From Bacilli bacterium (GTDB lineage: Bacteria > Bacillota_I > Bacilli_A > RF39 > UBA660): DNA of 59,461 nt. A model generated the notes under the pieces. The model searched no databases. It saw only the letters and a list, made by a program, of their open reading frames with translations, and had not been told where the DNA came from. Numbering within the stretch: the first letter of the stretch is position 1; every line of letters begins with the position of its first letter. The stretch covers positions 1 to 59,461 of the forward strand of contig CAAGPL010000042.1 of the NCBI GenBank assembly GCA_900771805.1, in the 5' to 3' direction. Made by a program: the position numbers and the translations under genes. Of this stretch, positions 7,889 to 17,399 are shown in pieces.

Positions 7889-8467
7889 TTATTGATTGTA
7901 AAAATATCTATATATTTCACCCCAATTATTAACCGTAACTATATTACTAGATGAAGATAAGCGTACTGGTCCATCTTTAAAATAAATAGATGTGCAATAA
8001 TCTTTTACATACTTACAAATATCTAAATTATCATCTATCATATAATCGATTTTATATTCTAATATTTTATCTAGTTTTTCACTTGATTTATATATTATTT
8101 TTTCAAACATATCATATAAATTATACTTTTTTAATAACATGTTTGTTAAATCTATTTGTTTTTGACTAAAGAATCCTCTAGCTGTTATAACATATAGTTT
8201 ATATCCCCTACTCTTTAAATAACTAAGTACGTAGCTTACTCCTGGCATAATTCCGCATCTTTCTTCAATGTCATATACATTTTTAGCATAGAAGCTTTCT
8301 ATAAATTCCTTATCCCAATTATATCTGTCTTGAAATCTAAGGTTTTTATTATCTACTTTGTTATTTAGGCCGTATTTATTAACGTCTTCTATTTCCGATG
8401 CCACTCTAAAATATCTTTCAGTATCAAATATTACTCCATCTAAATCAATTGCTATTATTTTACTCAT
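7889..8467 (-). CDS. HAD-family phosphatase, 5'-nucleotidase-like
   Basis: A 192-residue HAD-superfamily hydrolase. Motif I is DLDGV (residues 8-12) with the nucleophile Asp8. Motif II is a TAR segment in LYVITARGFF near residue 95. A lysine around 132 and the MIDDN motif near 147 complete the active site. The overall layout (MPGVSYVLSYLKSRGYKLYVITAR) fits the NT5C/YorS group of deoxyribonucleotidases; the substrate cannot be assigned. It lies 64 bases downstream of the DUF5662 gene and is likely co-transcribed with it. Confidence 0.75.
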   Translation of the reverse strand: MSKIIAIDLDGVIFDTERYFRVASEIEDVNKYGLNNKVDNKNLRFQDRYNWDKEFIESFYAKNVYDIEERCGIMPGVSYVLSYLKSRGYKLYVITARGFFSQKQIDLTNMLLKKYNLYDMFEKIIYKSSEKLDKILEYKIDYMIDDNLDICKYVKDYCTSIYFKDGPVRLSSSSNIVTVNNWGEIYRYFYNQ

Positions 8468-8531
8468 TATTATACAACCTTTCTTACATGTTATTAGGCT
8501 CTTTTACATCATTAATAAATAGAACTATGTT

Positions 8532-9074
8532 TTACTCTCCTACGTACTTTTTATACATATATTTTAAATATTTTTTATTTAAAATGCCATTTATACCAAT
8601 ATCTATCATATCACTATATACATTAATTAGCATATCTTTAATTTTAGGATTAATATAATTTAAATCTTTTCTATTTAAAAAGTAATTTAACTGTGAATTT
8701 AAGGCCCATTTATCTTTTAAATATACTTTAGAAGCTGCAATATTATCACAAATTAATTCTACTACATACTTATAAGGAATTATAGGTGTTTTAATAGGAC
8801 TATTAAAATCATACCAGTATTCAAAATGATGTTTATTTCTTCCTTTATGATGAAGATATGCTTTTGAATATCCATTTTCTTTTTTACAATTTCTAATAGG
8901 ACTAAAGTTTCCACTATAGTATTTAACACCTTCAAAAAATTCAGTTATACTATATTTAGATAAATCATGAACTAAACCTCTAAATGGTATTCCTGCTTTT
9001 ATAGAGTATTTAAATACTAAAAATCTATGTTTATTAACCGTATTTAAATGTCCAAAAAACTTTTTTAACTTCAT
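8532..9074 (-). CDS. DUF5662 family protein
   Basis: A 180-residue protein of a conserved but uncharacterised family common in gut Firmicutes. Key conserved pieces are GLVHDLSKYS (near residues 34-43), EFFEGVKYY, YLHHKGRNKHHFEYW (near 74-88) and VELICDNIAASKVY. Several His and Asp residues (HDLSK, HHKGRNKHH, CDN) suggest a metal-dependent helical enzyme reminiscent of HD-type phosphohydrolases; that is inference. It precedes a nucleotidase-like HAD gene, which could fit nucleotide or phosphate metabolism. Confidence 0.75.
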   Translation of the reverse strand: MKLKKFFGHLNTVNKHRFLVFKYSIKAGIPFRGLVHDLSKYSITEFFEGVKYYSGNFSPIRNCKKENGYSKAYLHHKGRNKHHFEYWYDFNSPIKTPIIPYKYVVELICDNIAASKVYLKDKWALNSQLNYFLNRKDLNYINPKIKDMLINVYSDMIDIGINGILNKKYLKYMYKKYVGE

Positions 9075-9114
9075 ACTATCACCATTATGTATTATAGCAC
9101 AATTAACGTGCTTT

Positions 9115-10791
9115 TCAATTTTTAACTAATTTATCAAAATGATTATTTTTTAGTAAATTTTTATATGTTCCTTTACCTACTATTCTTCCATTACTTAGTA
9201 AAATAATCTCGTCAGATATTTTCATTACCTCTTTTTTATGTGTAATTATAATTACCGTGTGACTATCTTTTAATTCTTTTAAAATACTTATTATTTTATT
9301 AGTTGTTTTTATATCTAATGATGATGTTACTTCATCAAATAATAGGACTTTTGAGTCTATTAAAAGTGTTTTTGCAAGTGATAATAATCTTTTTTGACCA
9401 CCAGATAAGTTAGCGGCGTTTTCGGTTAAAATAGTATCATATCCTTTAGGCATAGATTGTATTAATTCATGAATTCCAACTTTTTTACATATTTCAATTT
9501 GTTTTTTTTCATCCTTACAAGCCATTTTTAAATTATCTTTTATACTCATATTAAATAGAAAACTTTCTTGGTTAACAACTGCTACGTTTTTGTAGTAAGT
9601 ATCCTTTTTATATTCTTCTATTTTTGTACTATCAATTAAAACGCAGCCACAAGATGGTTTATATAATCTTAACAAAATATTAAATATAGTTGTTTTACCA
9701 CTTCCTGTCTTTCCAGTAATTACGGTAATTTCACCAGGTTTTGCATCAAAGCTTATGTTTTTAATTGTACTTACACCAATATATGCAAAAGAAACGTTTT
9801 TAAATTCTATGTGTCCATTTATATTACCACAATTTATAGAACCAAAAGAATTGGTGCAGTTTTTATCTAACAAGTTATATACCCTTTCTAATGAAATATT
9901 ATATTCTCTAACCTTTGACATATCTTCTACTAACTTAATAGAATAAGTAAATATATTATCAAAATAATTTATTAATAAAATTATTACTCCGATCGTTACT
10001 TTACCATTAAACAAAAGATACATAGATAAAATATATAATATTATTTTGGATATATACATAATGAATTTTAATAGAACGTTATGTGCTATTACGTATTTTC
10101 TTCTTTCCATGTATTTATTAGCCCACATTTTTCTTAATCCATCATATTTTCTATTTAAACTGGGTTTTATATTTGACGTTTTTATTTCTTTTATTCCGTT
10201 TAAAGTTTGTCCTAACATACCTATTAATTTGTCTAAATACATTCTTTGACCACTAAAGTAGTATGCCTCTTTTTTTGTTAAATAGTTTGCTAAAAAGATA
10301 TAAAAAGCGGTTATTAAAAATAAAAATACTCCAAAAATGAAATAAGTTTTTATAAAAAATATTAACATGCATATTATAAGTATTAGGTTATGCATAAAAT
10401 CAAACATGTAATCTGCCATAACTGAAATATTTATAATATCAATATTTACGGTACTTATTATTCTGCCTTTTAAAGTATTTATAAGCTTATCATCATAGTC
10501 ATAAACACAACTTATAACTTTTTTATGAATGTTTATAAAAGTATTTTTAAAAAATGCTGAATATGATTTGCATGATAAAAAAGAAAAAGTATTTGTAGTT
10601 ACAAAAAGAGCTAATAAAACAATTAAAAGCTTTGTAAATTCATTTATATTTTTGTTTGTTAACGCATCAATTATTTTAGATTGATAAATAGGCGTTATGA
10701 AGTTAAGTGCTCCTAAAACAGATAATATTGCTATGAAAATATATAATATCCATTTTGTTTGCTTTGTAATCTTAAAATATTTTTTAATCAT
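9115..10791 (-). CDS. ABC-type half-exporter (permease fused to ATPase)
   Basis: A 558-residue protein with an N-terminal membrane domain (about six helices in residues 15-285) and a C-terminal ATPase domain. Motifs are Walker A GKTGSGKTT (360-368), a Q-loop at NQES, signature LSGGQ (462-466), Walker B VLLFDE with Glu487, and H-loop His518. Such half-transporters dimerise and export lipids, peptides or drugs; the substrate is unknown. GGTGG lies before the ATG. An AraC-type regulator with a ligand-binding domain lies directly upstream on the same strand, separated by a terminator, and may control it. Confidence 0.9.
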   Translation of the reverse strand: MIKKYFKITKQTKWILYIFIAILSVLGALNFITPIYQSKIIDALTNKNINEFTKLLIVLLALFVTTNTFSFLSCKSYSAFFKNTFINIHKKVISCVYDYDDKLINTLKGRIISTVNIDIINISVMADYMFDFMHNLILIICMLIFFIKTYFIFGVFLFLITAFYIFLANYLTKKEAYYFSGQRMYLDKLIGMLGQTLNGIKEIKTSNIKPSLNRKYDGLRKMWANKYMERRKYVIAHNVLLKFIMYISKIILYILSMYLLFNGKVTIGVIILLINYFDNIFTYSIKLVEDMSKVREYNISLERVYNLLDKNCTNSFGSINCGNINGHIEFKNVSFAYIGVSTIKNISFDAKPGEITVITGKTGSGKTTIFNILLRLYKPSCGCVLIDSTKIEEYKKDTYYKNVAVVNQESFLFNMSIKDNLKMACKDEKKQIEICKKVGIHELIQSMPKGYDTILTENAANLSGGQKRLLSLAKTLLIDSKVLLFDEVTSSLDIKTTNKIISILKELKDSHTVIIITHKKEVMKISDEIILLSNGRIVGKGTYKNLLKNNHFDKLVKN

Positions 10792-10827
10792 TTATACCAC
10801 CAACATAATTTTAACAAGTTGAAGTAT

Positions 10828-10869
10828 AAAAAAAGAAACATTTTTAATATCAATTATGTTTCTTTTTTT
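10828..10869 (-). terminator. Terminator between the AraC and ABC genes
   Basis: Fourteen-base inverted repeat AAAAAAAGAAACAT / ATGTTTCTTTTTTT; the T-run makes it work on either strand. It ends the AraC-family transcript. Confidence 0.8.
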
Positions 10870-11660
10870 ATTGGTACGTATATGAAACAATTATCATTTT
10901 TATATACTTCTATTTTTAATTTACTTATGGTATTTATACGTGATGAATTATTCCATATTTTATCTATAAAATTATATGTTTTTATTATATCCTTTTGTTT
11001 TAATGAACCAACCTCAAATATAGCGTATTTACCATCTTTAATTTTTAAAACATCACTTTCTTTAATTCTTTTTTTACTTCCTAATAAATAGTGGTATTCT
11101 CCATTTTTAAAGTATGATATGGCATATCTTTCGTTTTCATTATACATATCATATGATTTATTTTCCTTAAGTTCTTTATAAAGCATTCTTATTTTATAAT
11201 GAAAATCTTCTAAGTTTTTAGCAAATACTGTATTTCCGTAAACGTTAAATGTTTTTATATTTTTAATAGAAAATTTTACGATGTTATCATAACTAAAATT
11301 ATAACTAAAGTCTATTTTTGGAAACATTTTATATACACTACTTTTATCTTTTCTAACTTTTGATGGAGAGACATTAAACTCTCTTTTAAAACTTCTAGCA
11401 AATGAAACGCTTGATTCGTATCCATATTTTACTGCAACATCTATTATCTTATTATCTGTGCTTTTTATTTCTTCATAAGCTAATGAAAGCCTTCTTTTTC
11501 TTATGTATTCTTTTATACTAGTATTAGTTATTATGCTAAATACCCTTTCCATTATAAACGTATTTAATCCAAGTTTTTTTGCTAAATATTTTAAATCTAT
11601 TTTTTCTGTTAAATTAGATTCTATATAATCTACTATTTTATTTAATAATTCATAATTCAT
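10854..11660 (-). CDS. AraC-family transcription regulator with effector-binding domain
   Basis: A 268-residue regulator. The N-terminal 105 residues form the double helix-turn-helix AraC domain (DLKYLAKKLGLN, then VAVKYGYESSVSFARSFKREFNVSPSKVR). The C-terminal part (about 125-268) looks like a GyrI-like/SOUL-type small-molecule binding domain as in Rob and multidrug regulators (GKYAIFEVGS, then CFIYVPIKK). This domain order is typical of multidrug or toxin responders. It neighbours an ABC half-exporter on the same strand, suggesting ligand-induced efflux. GGGAG precedes the ATG. Confidence 0.85.
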   Translation of the reverse strand: MNYELLNKIVDYIESNLTEKIDLKYLAKKLGLNTFIMERVFSIITNTSIKEYIRKRRLSLAYEEIKSTDNKIIDVAVKYGYESSVSFARSFKREFNVSPSKVRKDKSSVYKMFPKIDFSYNFSYDNIVKFSIKNIKTFNVYGNTVFAKNLEDFHYKIRMLYKELKENKSYDMYNENERYAISYFKNGEYHYLLGSKKRIKESDVLKIKDGKYAIFEVGSLKQKDIIKTYNFIDKIWNNSSRINTISKLKIEVYKNDNCFIYVPIKKET

Positions 11661-11731
11661 ATATGATCTCCCACAATCTTTTTACACTAAATTATGGTAT
11701 CACATGTTATATAAATAGTAAATAATTAAAG

Positions 11732-12496
11732 TTATAAACTCATAAGTATGTGACTTAATATCATTACACCAAATCCTATTAAAAAGTACTTTAAAACACT
11801 TTTTAGAGTACTTTCTTTATATGCACCTGGAATTAACTCATAAACAGATATATGAATCATAATACCCGCTATAATGGCGTATAATGCAGCCATTATATGA
11901 TCTGTTATTAAAGGAGATAAAAATAAATATGCTAATATACTTCCTATAACCTCACTCATGCCTGATAATAAAGCATATAAAAATGCTTTTAGTTTGTTAT
12001 TAGTTGCATGATATATTGGAACTGCAATAGATATTCCTTCTGGAATATTATGAAGTGCTATTGCAATAGTTATAGTAAGTCCCAGTTTTAAATTATTAGT
12101 AGAAGTAATAAATGTAGCAATTCCTTCTGGAATATTATGTAAAATAATAGCTACCATACTTATTATTCCTATTTTATATAATCCTTTATTATTTTCACTT
12201 TTACTAGTATCAGGCATGTATTTATCTATTAGCATTGATATAATAATTCCTAGTGTCATAAAAATTAAACTTAATATAATTTTAGGAAACAAGTTATTAC
12301 TATTAGATATCATTTTAAATGAATTAGGAAGTAAATCAGTTAATGAAACACACATCATAACACCTGCTGCAAAAGAAAGACTTACCTCTACTAATTTATT
12401 ATTTTTATTTTTATCAAAAAATATAATTAAAGCTCCTATAATAGTCGAAATACCTGCTAAAAAAGATAAAATAAAAGCATATAGTATATTTGTCAA
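11732..12496 (-). CDS. ZIP-family metal transporter (ZupT-like)
   Basis: An integral membrane protein of about 254 residues, eight predicted helices, importing divalent metals such as zinc. The signature metal-binding helices carry HNIPEGIA (near residue 122) and HNIPEGIS (near 152), both with the His-Asn-x-Pro-Glu-Gly motif, and a further HIS near 217. I choose the TTG at 12496, five bases after AGGTGA; the GTG at 12505 lies inside that ribosome site. Metal specificity cannot be deduced. Confidence 0.88.
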   Translation of the reverse strand: MTNILYAFILSFLAGISTIIGALIIFFDKNKNNKLVEVSLSFAAGVMMCVSLTDLLPNSFKMISNSNNLFPKIILSLIFMTLGIIISMLIDKYMPDTSKSENNKGLYKIGIISMVAIILHNIPEGIATFITSTNNLKLGLTITIAIALHNIPEGISIAVPIYHATNNKLKAFLYALLSGMSEVIGSILAYLFLSPLITDHIMAALYAIIAGIMIHISVYELIPGAYKESTLKSVLKYFLIGFGVMILSHILMSL

Positions 12497-12537
12497 ATAA
12501 ATCACCTATATAACTATATGCTTTAATATTTAAATAA

Positions 12538-13881
12538 TTAAATTTCTTCATTTATAATCTTTAATATTTCTAATCTATGTGATTCCATTTCTGCTAAGGT
12601 TTTACCTTCAAATCTAACTGTAATGCAAGCAGAAGTATTAGATTTTCTAACAAGTGCAAAACCATCATCATATTCAATTCTAACGCCATCTACTTTAGTT
12701 ACTTTATATTTTTTTTCTTTTGCATATTTTAATACTTTATTTACAATTAAGTCTTTTTTACTTTCTAAAACCTTTATATAACTTTCACTAGAAGAAACAT
12801 ACTTAGGTACATCATCTAAATATTTTGAAATACTAAAGTTAGAATTTGATAAAATTTTAAGAAGTCTACATGCTGCATATAATGCATCATCAAATCCATA
12901 AAAATCATCATTAAAACAAACATGTCCTGAAAATTCTCCTGCAAAATCATAATTATTATCCTTAACAGCTTTTTTAAGATATGAATGACCAGTTTTATTA
13001 TATTTTGTTTTAAGTCCTAATTTTTCTAATTCTTCTTTTAAAGCTTTTGAACACTTTACATCAAAAGAAGCTGTTTTATTTTTACAAGTTTTATAAATAG
13101 ATTTCCATATTATTATCATAAACATATCTGTTCTTATTAAATTTCCTTTTTCATCTACAACCCCTATTCTATCTCCATCACCATCAAATGCAATACCTAA
13201 ATCTGCATTTTCATTTATAACAGCCTTTCTTAAATCCTCCATATTTTTATCTACTGCGGGATCTGGAATATGATTTGGAAAGGTAGGATCTGAATTACAA
13301 TATAAAGGTATAACATCAACACCTAAATCCTTTAATATATCTGGATTATAATAAGAAGTTGTACCATTACCACAGTCTACTACAGCTTTAATTTTTCTTT
13401 TTCCTAAAACTATTTTATCTAGGATCATTTTTTTATAATCAAAAGTTATATCTTTAAACTCAACATTACCAATACCTTTTTTAAAATTACCTTTAAGTAC
13501 TATATTTAAAAATTTTTTTATTTTTTCTCCATACATAGCACCTTCTTTATCACATAATTTAAATCCATTATATTCTTTGGCACAATGTGATGCCGTAATC
13601 ATAATAGCGTATGGTTTGTTATATAATTCTCTAGCATAATAGAGCATAGGTGTAGTTACAAGACCAATATCAATTACATTTACTCCAGTTTCTATTAATC
13701 CCTTAATTAAATTTGTATTAAGAGCATTAGAAGATGATCTTGCATCATGACCTACTATAACAGTTTTATCGCTTATACTTCCAAATGCCATACCTACTTG
13801 AAAAGCCAATTCGTTCGTTAATTCTTCTTCATAAATACCTCTAATATCGTAACTTCTAAATATATCTTTATTTATTTCCAT
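12538..13881 (-). CDS. manB: Phosphomannomutase/phosphoglucomutase
   Basis: A 447-residue alpha-D-phosphohexomutase that interconverts hexose 6- and 1-phosphates for polysaccharide and nucleotide-sugar synthesis. It begins with FRSYDIRGIY. The phosphoserine is Ser98 in TASHCAKEYNG, where the usual NP after TASH is replaced by CA. The metal loop is DGDGDR (233-238), the sugar-binding loop GEFSGH, and the phosphate loop RKSNTSA near the C-terminus. It overlaps the stop of xerD, so the two are probably co-transcribed. The choice between mannose and glucose is not visible. Confidence 0.9.
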   Translation of the reverse strand: MEINKDIFRSYDIRGIYEEELTNELAFQVGMAFGSISDKTVIVGHDARSSSNALNTNLIKGLIETGVNVIDIGLVTTPMLYYARELYNKPYAIMITASHCAKEYNGFKLCDKEGAMYGEKIKKFLNIVLKGNFKKGIGNVEFKDITFDYKKMILDKIVLGKRKIKAVVDCGNGTTSYYNPDILKDLGVDVIPLYCNSDPTFPNHIPDPAVDKNMEDLRKAVINENADLGIAFDGDGDRIGVVDEKGNLIRTDMFMIIIWKSIYKTCKNKTASFDVKCSKALKEELEKLGLKTKYNKTGHSYLKKAVKDNNYDFAGEFSGHVCFNDDFYGFDDALYAACRLLKILSNSNFSISKYLDDVPKYVSSSESYIKVLESKKDLIVNKVLKYAKEKKYKVTKVDGVRIEYDDGFALVRKSNTSACITVRFEGKTLAEMESHRLEILKIINEEI

Positions 13882-14768
13882 AATATATTCCTTTTATTAC
13901 GAGGGTGAAACTCATCGTAATCCTTTCTTTTTTTTGTATTTGATAAATGAGTATATATCTCAGTTGTCTTTATATTTTCATGTCCAAGCATTTCACCTAT
14001 TGCTCTTAAATCTGCACCATGTTCTAAAAGATGCGTTGCAAAAGAATGTCTTAAGGTATGAGGAGAACATTCTTTTTTAATACCTGCTTTATCTAGCATA
14101 CTTTTTAGTATTTTAAAAAAGCCTTGTCTTGTTATTCCTTTACCATAGCTACTTATAAACACTTTATCAGTTAAATATCCTTTTAAAAGAGAATTTCTAT
14201 ATATATTAATATAACTATCTAATATATCACACGTAACAGAAGCTAGTGGTATTATTCTTTCTTTTTTACCTTTTCCATATACTCTAACAAAATTATCAGT
14301 TAAATTAATACTATTAATATCTAAATTAACTAATTCACTAACTCTAAGACCTGATGCATACATAAGTTCAATCATAGCTTTATTTCTATACTCCTTAGAA
14401 GTAGTTGGTTTAAAAGATAAAAGCTTATTTACCTCATCTTCACTAAGTATTTTTGGAAGAGTCTTTTTAATTTTAGGAGAAGATACTTTTTCACAAGGAT
14501 TTTCTTTAATCTTACCTTCTCTCATTAAAAACTTAAAAAAAGTTCTTATACTAACTAACTTACGAGCTATTGTTTTATCTTTTTCATTATTATTAGATAA
14601 ATAATTAATATATGAAGTAATATCACTAGAATTTATTTTATTAATACATTTATGATTTAAAAAGCAATCTAATTCAGTTAGATCATTTGAATAAGCATCT
14701 TTAGTATTATCGCTTAACTTCTTTTCAATAAATATATAATTTATATACTCTTTAATTTCCTCTTTCAT
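13872..14768 (-). CDS. xerD: Tyrosine recombinase XerC/XerD
   Basis: A 298-residue site-specific recombinase that resolves chromosome dimers at dif. An N-terminal SAM-like core-binding domain covers residues 1-85. The catalytic domain has Arg142 (SGLRVSEL), Lys166, His237 and Arg240 (HTLRH), His263 (LGHENI) and the nucleophile Tyr272 (EIYTH). The full-length form and absence of mobile-element context favour a chromosomal Xer protein over a phage integrase. TAGGAG precedes the ATG. Confidence 0.9.
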   Translation of the reverse strand: MKEEIKEYINYIFIEKKLSDNTKDAYSNDLTELDCFLNHKCINKINSSDITSYINYLSNNNEKDKTIARKLVSIRTFFKFLMREGKIKENPCEKVSSPKIKKTLPKILSEDEVNKLLSFKPTTSKEYRNKAMIELMYASGLRVSELVNLDINSINLTDNFVRVYGKGKKERIIPLASVTCDILDSYINIYRNSLLKGYLTDKVFISSYGKGITRQGFFKILKSMLDKAGIKKECSPHTLRHSFATHLLEHGADLRAIGEMLGHENIKTTEIYTHLSNTKKRKDYDEFHPRNKRNILWK

Positions 14769-14868
14769 ATTTAGCTCCTATTATAAGTATACATAATTTA
14801 ATATATTTTTTCAATTATAAATATGACTTTTATATAAATAATGATATAATTATTAAGAGGTGAAACAT

Positions 14869-16089
14869 ATGAATTTAGAACCTTTAGCAAATAGTATTAG
14901 ACCTAAAAAGCTATTAGATATTATAGGACAAGAACACTTAGTTGGTGAAGATAAAATACTTACTAATTTAGTTAAAAATAAAAAAATATTTTCAATGATC
15001 TTATATGGACCACCTGGAGTTGGTAAAACATCAATTGCAAATGCTATAACAGAAGAATTAGGTGTTAAACATAGATTTTTAAATGCTACTTTTAACAATA
15101 AAAAAGACTTTGAAATAGTATTTGAAGAAACTAAATTATATGGAAACATTGTTTTAGTAGTAGATGAAATACATAGACTTAATAAAGATAAGCAAGACCT
15201 TCTACTTCCTATGCTTGAAAATGGATTAATAACATTAATTGGTCTTACAACATCAAATCCATATCATAAAATAAATCCTGCAATTAGAAGTAGATGCCAA
15301 ATATTTGAACTTTTAAGTTTAAATAAAGAAGATATAAAAAAAGGCCTTATTAAAGCATCAAAATATCTTCCTAATATAAAAATAGATGATGATGCATTAA
15401 ACTTAATTTCAGTTATGTCAAATGGCGATTTTAGATTTGCAATTAACTTACTTGAAGTATCATATTATAGTACTAAAGATAAAATAATTACTAAAGATAT
15501 AATAAAAAACATAAATCCAAAAGCATCAAGTAGTATGGATTTAAATGAAACTGGTCATTATGATGTATTATCAGCTTTTCAAAAATCAATTAGAGGTTCT
15601 GATGTTAATGCTGCTCTTCATTATCTTGCAAGGTTAATATCATCAGGTGATTTAGATAGTATATATAGAAGAATGAGTGTTATTGCATATGAAGATATAG
15701 GCCTTGCTAATCCTAATATGGGAGTTAGAGTTGATGCTTGTATAAATGCATGTGAAAGAATAGGACTTCCAGAAGCTAGAATACCACTTGGAAATATGGT
15801 AATAGACTTATGTCTTGCCCCTAAATCAAATAGTGGACATATAGCCCTTGACTTAGCATTAAAAGATGTAGAAAGTGGTAATATAGGTAAAGTTCCTTCT
15901 CATATAAATGCTCAAGCTTTTGGCTATAAATACCCACATAATTATAAAGGTAGTTATGTAGTGCAACAGTATCTTCCAGATGAACTTATAAATAGAGTTT
16001 ACTATAAACCTAAAAACAATAAATATGAAAACATGTTAAAAGAAACACTAAATAATATAGAAAAAATAAAAAGTAATGAGAAAAATTAA
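14869..16089 (+). CDS. rarA: Replication-associated recombination protein A (AAA+ ATPase)
   Basis: A 406-residue AAA+ ATPase of the RarA/MgsA/WRNIP1 family that acts at stalled replication forks. It begins with LANSIRPKKLLDIIGQEHLVG, then Walker A GPPGVGKTS, Walker B LVVDEIHR and sensor-1 TTSNP. The C-terminal tetramerisation region contains YEDIGLANP and RIPLGN, both hallmarks of the family. The ATG at 14869 follows AGAGGTG; the GTG at 14860 is part of that site. It diverges from xerD and converges with the cadherin-like protein gene. In B. subtilis rarA also neighbours yrvM, as here. Confidence 0.95.
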   Translation: MNLEPLANSIRPKKLLDIIGQEHLVGEDKILTNLVKNKKIFSMILYGPPGVGKTSIANAITEELGVKHRFLNATFNNKKDFEIVFEETKLYGNIVLVVDEIHRLNKDKQDLLLPMLENGLITLIGLTTSNPYHKINPAIRSRCQIFELLSLNKEDIKKGLIKASKYLPNIKIDDDALNLISVMSNGDFRFAINLLEVSYYSTKDKIITKDIIKNINPKASSSMDLNETGHYDVLSAFQKSIRGSDVNAALHYLARLISSGDLDSIYRRMSVIAYEDIGLANPNMGVRVDACINACERIGLPEARIPLGNMVIDLCLAPKSNSGHIALDLALKDVESGNIGKVPSHINAQAFGYKYPHNYKGSYVVQQYLPDELINRVYYKPKNNKYENMLKETLNNIEKIKSNEKN

Positions 16090-16107
16090 AATTCTCATTA
16101 CTTTTTT
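16071..16107 (+). terminator. Convergent terminator of rarA
   Basis: Stem AAGTAATGAGAA / TTCTCATTACTT with the rarA stop codon in the loop, followed by Ts. Confidence 0.85.
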
Positions 16108-17336
16108 TAATTATCATCAAAATTTTCAGAAAAACATTTATTAATTTCATCACTTAAATCTATTGTTTTTTCATCATCTAAAATATTATTATAATCAAAT
16201 GATTTAGTTTCTTCTTTATCATCATTATCAATATGATTAACATTTGAAGATATATTAGATACATCTATTGTTTTTTCTAAATTAGTTTTAGTATCATACT
16301 TTGCAGTATTTTCTATAGTTTTTTCTTTAGGATCACTATTTTTTTTATCAGGTTTACCATTTTTATTATTTTTCTTTTTAATTATTATAATTACTATTAT
16401 AGTTGCTATAACCATTAATAATAATGAAACTATAATATAAGGCATATAATTTTTCTTAATAGGTTTACTTATTATAATACGATATAAACTATTTTCATCC
16501 TCATTAGAAACTTTAATATTAATTATACTACCATCTTTTAGATTTTCATTACCTGTTATTTCATATTTAGAATTATTATCCTCTAATGTAACTTTAATAT
16601 CTAATTTATTAACATTTTCATTAACTTTTAAATGATATGTTAAAGATGTACCATCAAAATTCAGATTATATCCTTTAATCTTAATATTTTTTATCTTACT
16701 ACTTGTTATTTCTTCTTTCTTTTTTGTTACTAATAACTTATAGTATTTAATAGATCCATCTTCAGCAGTTACAGTTATAGTATATTCATTATCACCTATA
16801 TCAAGTTTATCAGGACCTGTTATTTCATATTTAGCATTATCATCATATACTACTGGTTTAATAGATATATTATTTTTATCTTCATCTACATTTATAAAAT
16901 ATTTAGTTTCTTCTTTATCAAATTCTTTTATTTCTTCATCATCTATTATTATAGCTGATAAATAATTATTACTTGATTTTTTCTTAGTGGTAGTTGTTGT
17001 AGTACTTTTTTTTGTAGTTACTAAATCACTAGCACTTATTGTAATTGTTTTATGAGTTGTAATATTATCAAGTGATTTTAAACTAATATCATAACTTCTT
17101 CCGTCTTCAGCCTTAAATTTTATTTTACTATTTGTAGAAATTTTTTTAGAGCCCTCATAAATTTTTAATTTCGTATCGATTATTATAGAGTCTTTTGTGA
17201 ATACTTCACATGTAAAAGGTTCTCCTACTATGATATTATTGGGACACTTTATATCATAGTCTTCTATAGCATATATTTTATTTACGAATAAAAATAAACT
17301 TATTATAAATACTAACAAAATTTTTACTTTCTTCAT
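16107..17336 (-). CDS. Membrane-anchored protein with two cadherin-like beta-sandwich domains
   Basis: About 409 residues: a signal peptide, an Ig-like stretch, a Thr-rich linker (residues about 110-123), and two repeats (about 125-210 and 217-297) of the bacterial cadherin-like beta-sandwich domain. Each repeat has a KYEITG segment and a closing Y-x-x-x-I/V strand. One transmembrane helix (about 303-323) follows, then an acidic cytoplasmic tail with repeated KTID-x-S motifs. Topology is outside-to-inside. The start is the ATG at 17336, nine bases after AGGAG; a TTG at 17345 is less well placed. Function unknown; it may be a surface sensor or scaffold. Confidence 0.7.
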   Translation of the reverse strand: MKKVKILLVFIISLFLFVNKIYAIEDYDIKCPNNIIVGEPFTCEVFTKDSIIIDTKLKIYEGSKKISTNSKIKFKAEDGRSYDISLKSLDNITTHKTITISASDLVTTKKSTTTTTTKKKSSNNYLSAIIIDDEEIKEFDKEETKYFINVDEDKNNISIKPVVYDDNAKYEITGPDKLDIGDNEYTITVTAEDGSIKYYKLLVTKKKEEITSSKIKNIKIKGYNLNFDGTSLTYHLKVNENVNKLDIKVTLEDNNSKYEITGNENLKDGSIINIKVSNEDENSLYRIIISKPIKKNYMPYIIVSLLLMVIATIIVIIIIKKKNNKNGKPDKKNSDPKEKTIENTAKYDTKTNLEKTIDVSNISSNVNHIDNDDKEETKSFDYNNILDDEKTIDLSDEINKCFSENFDDN

Positions 17337-17399
17337 TTTTATCAACTCCTATTTTACATAATTTATTGTAACATTTTATATTTTAAATTACAATAAATT

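Noticed and set aside
13872..14768. Phage integrase
   Set aside because: The tyrosine recombinase is of Xer length and is coupled to a housekeeping phosphomutase gene; no phage genes are near.
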